DNA of 64,000 nucleotides, taken from contig JACVTC010000001.1 in the NCBI GenBank assembly GCA_016946835.1, positions 3,143,501-3,207,500 of the forward strand, written 5' to 3'. The notes under the pieces are model-generated. The model was given only the letters and a program-made list of their open reading frames with translations, did no database searches and was not told the origin of the DNA. Numbering within the stretch: position 1 is the stretch's first letter; each line of letters opens with the position of its first letter. The translations under genes were made by a program, and so were the position numbers. This document shows positions 60,805 to 64,000 of the stretch, one piece after another. Origin of the DNA: Neocallimastix lanati (nom. inval.). Taxonomy: Eukaryota; Neocallimastigomycota; Neocallimastigomycetes; Neocallimastigales; Neocallimastigaceae.

Positions 60805-61290
60805 GTACGTTTCTTAAACCAAATGGCATGACTAAATGTTCATAATTACCATATTTGGTTTGAAAAACAGTTTTATATTTATCCTTTTTTTTTTATCATT
60901 CTAGTATTCTAATAAGATTATAAGATGATCTTAAATCTAATTTTGTAAAATAATTTTCTCCTTTTAACTTTTTCAATAATGTTACTAATTAATGGAATTG
61001 GATATAAATTTATAGTTGAAACAATATATAATTTTTTGTAATCTACACATAATCTGAGAGAACTGTCTTTCATTTTTGAAATAAAATATGATATCCGGCT
61101 GGAGATTTGGAAGGTCTGATAAATCCCTTCTTTAAATTTTCTTATATATTCTTTTAAAATTTTATTTATTTTTTTTTTTTCAGATGATAGATAAATAGGA
61201 CCATAGTGAAGAGAAGTGTCCTTCTCTAGAATTATTTCACAATCAGTTAAACGATGTGGTGGGTGTTTATATGCTTCTTTTTTAACTAAA
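60805..61290 (-). mobile_element. Ty3/gypsy reverse-transcriptase fragment
   Basis: Read on the minus strand: HPPHRLTDCEIILEKDTSLHYG and a stop, then SLRLCVDYKKLYIVSTINLYPIP, a frameshift to NYFTKLDLRSSYNLIRI, and MPFGLRNV at the 60805 end. These are the classic N-terminal gypsy RT motifs, in order. The fragment stops right at the FAS2 relic, before the catalytic YxDD block, so the rest of the element is missing. The sequence continuing to about 61600 is AT-rich with no clear upstream protease. No LTR was found. Confidence 0.88.
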
Positions 61291-61655
61291 AATCATAGAT
61301 AAATTCCTATATGGTAATGGAATATTTTCTATATTTGGTTCTTCAATTATTTTATTATTATTATTATTATTTTTTTTTTTTGCTTGACCAAAATGAATAA
61401 ATTAAATAATTATAGTCATAATTATTATTTTTAATTCCATATTTATTGTTTTGATAAATGCTTTTTAATTCAAAAATTGTTTTATTTCTCTTAATTAAAA
61501 AGTTAAACTTTTTATGAAGAAATCTTTTGAATTGATTAAGTTTAAACTTTAGTTTTTTGTGATTAAAACTTTTGAAATTATTTAATATAATTAAATTTTT
61601 TTTTAAATGTCTTTATATCATGTATTAAATTGTGAATAGTAATACTTTAAATAAC

Positions 61656-61855
61656 AAATAAATAATAAATAATAAATAATAAATAATAAATAATAAATAA
61701 TAAATAATAAATAATAAATAATAAATAATAAATAATAAATAATAAATAATAAATAATAAATAATAAATAATAAATAATAAATAATAAATAATAAATAATA
61801 AATAATAAATAATAAATAATAAATAATAAATAATAAATAATAAATAATAAATGAT
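61656..61855. repeat. Heptamer array (TAATAAA)n
   Basis: About 28 near-perfect copies of the 7-bp unit, the same unit as at 241-400. The reverse-strand frame is a heptamer translation with a seven-residue period and is not a gene. Confidence 0.95.
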
Positions 61856-61965
61856 ATAAAAATATTTTATGGACATATTTATTAAAAACCTCTCATTTTC
61901 ATATATATAAAATATAATTAAATAAAAGTAAAATAAAATATAAAATAAAATATATATGTATTTTT

Positions 61966-62311
61966 ATAGCTGCAATTATTGCGAACTTTATTCTTTATTT
62001 ATTTATTCTTTTATAAAATACATGAATACTTTCAATTTTATAAAAAATAAAAAAAACACAAAATTAATAAAATAAATAAATATTATTTGTTCCATTTGAA
62101 CATAATAATAATCGAAATAGTAACGTGAAATAAAAAGTAATAATCAAAAATAAAGAGTATAAATATATTCAGAAAAAAGTTCATAGGCAACGAACCTCAC
62201 CTCCTTATGGATTAGGATTTGAATTGACTATCTGAAAGAAATTATGGTCTTCTCCTTCAAAGGCATTGGCCCTTCTAGCCTGTCTTACTGCATTTTCAGC
62301 GTTGACGCTCC
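61966..62311 (-). mobile_element. 5'-truncated LINE 3' end, same family as LINE 1
   Basis: The stretch aligns end to end with 19884-20225, the LINE 1 3' UTR and last codons. It starts TAGCTGCAATTATTGCGAAC and stops at GCGTTGACGCTCC, then abruptly changes to A/T DNA. It carries no RT. A possible 20-bp duplication AATAAAAGTAAAATAAAATA occurs at 61921-61940 and 62318-62337, with an AT-rich tail between it and the element. Confidence 0.85.
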
Positions 62312-63104
62312 AAATAGAATAAAAGTAAAATAAAATAAATTAAAATAAAATATATTAAAATAAATTAAAATAAGATATATTAAAATAAATGTTAAAATTT
62401 TTAATAACTTTATTAAATAGAAAAAACATATCATGTGATTTACCTTAGTTTCATAAAAAAAAAGAAATATGTTTCATCCACACTTTAAAAAAATTTTTTT
62501 TTTTTGTGTCAATTGAAAAAAAAAATGGTTGGTTAAAGATTGATAGAATAAAAAAGTGGACTAGTTTAACTTATAAAAATTATATAACAGAACTATTAGT
62601 AGTATTAGCATTAAATTTTTCTTTTAAAAATTAAACTTATTAGTTATATGAGAAATAGTTATATTTAATCGATTACTATTGCTTAATAACAATAATAAAA
62701 ATTAATAAATTTACTAAAAAAATAGAAACATTTATTATTATGCTTATATTTTGTATATATATAGAAGATTTAGGGTGATTTAATCTAAATTATATAATTT
62801 TTGAATTAAATATTATATATTGTTGTTATATATTATATTTTGTAAATATATAGAATTAGGTGGTTTAATAATATAATTTTTGATTTTAATAATATATATT
62901 ACTATATATATGTATATTATTGTATAAAGTAAATTTTCATCAAAATAAAAAATTTAATAATCATACATAAATTATAAATAAAGGATAATAAATTTATACA
63001 ATAATTAATAAATAATAATATAAAATGAATCATTTAATAATTAGTATACTGAATAAGCAAGTAATGAATAAAAATATAAATTAAAATATTAATAATAAAT
63101 AAAT

Positions 63105-63153
<49 letters not shown>

Positions 63154-63470
63154 AATCATTATTACATTTTTTTTTTAAAAAAAAAGAAATATAATAATAA
63201 TAATAATAATTATATTTAATAAAAATAACATATTATAAAATTAAATAATCAAATGCATTTAGCATAAACCGCTCCTCTCATTTAACTTTATTTTATTCAA
63301 ACTTTGTATAAAATAAAAAGAACACAAAAATAAAATACTAAATAAAAAATTATTTTTTAAATTATATAATATTAATAATAATATTGTTTAGTATTATTAG
63401 AAAAAAAAATAATTAAAATCAAATTAAACTATTTTTAGTATATATTGAAATATGTATAATACATTAATTA

Positions 63471-63529
<59 letters not shown>

Positions 63530-63885
63530 ATTGATAAATAATTAAATAGATAAATTAATAAATAGACAAATAAAATAAAATAAATAAAAGAAAGATAAAT
63601 TATTAAATAAAAAAATATATAAAAAAAGTAAAATAATAAATAAGTAAAAATACAACTTGATTAAAGTATCATGGTAATATAATAGTGAAATGAAAATATT
63701 TAACATTTTATGTCTGTAATTGTATATACAAATATATATATTTTTATGTTATTTTTAAAAATTATAAAATATTAATAGATATTAAAATTTTTTTATATGC
63801 AATAGTAAAAACTACACAAAATGCACAAAACAAAGCAACAAGAAACAAAAGCAAAAACTTTATATTTATTGTTTATATAGAGAAT

Positions 63886-63926
<41 letters not shown>

Positions 63927-64000
63927 GTATAATACCTTTATATGATTTATGAATTATTATTTTAATATTTAAGTTCAATACAAATGTAATTCGTTAAACA
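62312..64000. other. AT-rich spacer to the window end
   Basis: No gene is supported. It holds T tracts (63103-63149, 63887-63920), an (AAAT)n array at 63472-63531 and A/T-rich filler. The minus-strand frame at 63793-63978 is driven by a T tract. Confidence 0.75.

Overview
The window is extremely AT-rich eukaryotic DNA with long poly-A/poly-T tracts, (AAT)n arrays and GT-AG introns. The identifiable genes are a fungal-type fatty acid synthase alpha subunit relic, a fungal acetolactate synthase regulatory subunit, a GH20 hexosaminidase-like gene with many introns, and a broken bacterial-style GH3 beta-glucosidase. Together these point to a fungus, most likely an anaerobic gut fungus (Neocallimastigomycota). 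The organism assignment is inference. An amoebozoan such as Dictyostelium was considered because of the poly-Asn tracts and rejected.

Layout. 1-2.8 kb: gene-free AT repeats. 2.8-7.0 kb: a decayed Ty1/copia element with its 3' LTR and a huge in-frame poly-Asn expansion. 7.5-9.3 kb: an (AAT)n array and a GH3 pseudogene. 9.7-12.1 kb: a minus-strand leucine-rich-repeat membrane protein gene with one LRR per 69-nt phase-2 exon, followed by a truncated, disabled tandem copy to 14.0 kb. 16.1-17.5 kb: a secreted acidic repeat protein. 18.6 kb: a small Ser/Asn-rich ORF. 19.9-25.8 kb: a LINE 'Russian doll', in which one old LINE has been hit by two further LINEs and two ultra-short LINE tails, each with target-site duplications. 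26.4-27.4 kb: intact intronless GAPDH.

27.4-43.9 kb: a roughly 16 kb gene desert. It holds MULE-like transposase relics, a candidate DNA transposon with 15-bp inverted repeats (GTTGCATTTCGTCAA), and an unexplained GC-richer island at 35.5-36.4 kb. 43.9-45.4 kb: ILV6-like gene (3 exons). 48.7-56.2 kb: GH20-like gene with 19 exons, four of them microexons of 15-31 nt; a decayed copy of its exon 15 lies at 57.5 kb. 58.8-60.8 kb: FAS2 pseudogene, cut at its 3' end by a Ty3/gypsy reverse-transcriptase fragment. 61.7-62.3 kb: a heptamer array and a 5'-truncated LINE 3' end. The rest is gene-free AT DNA.

The intact genes are metabolic housekeeping (glycolysis, branched-chain amino acid synthesis) plus surface, secreted or carbohydrate-active proteins. 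The rest is dominated by retroelement insertion and microsatellite growth. No tRNA, rRNA or CRISPR array was recognised.
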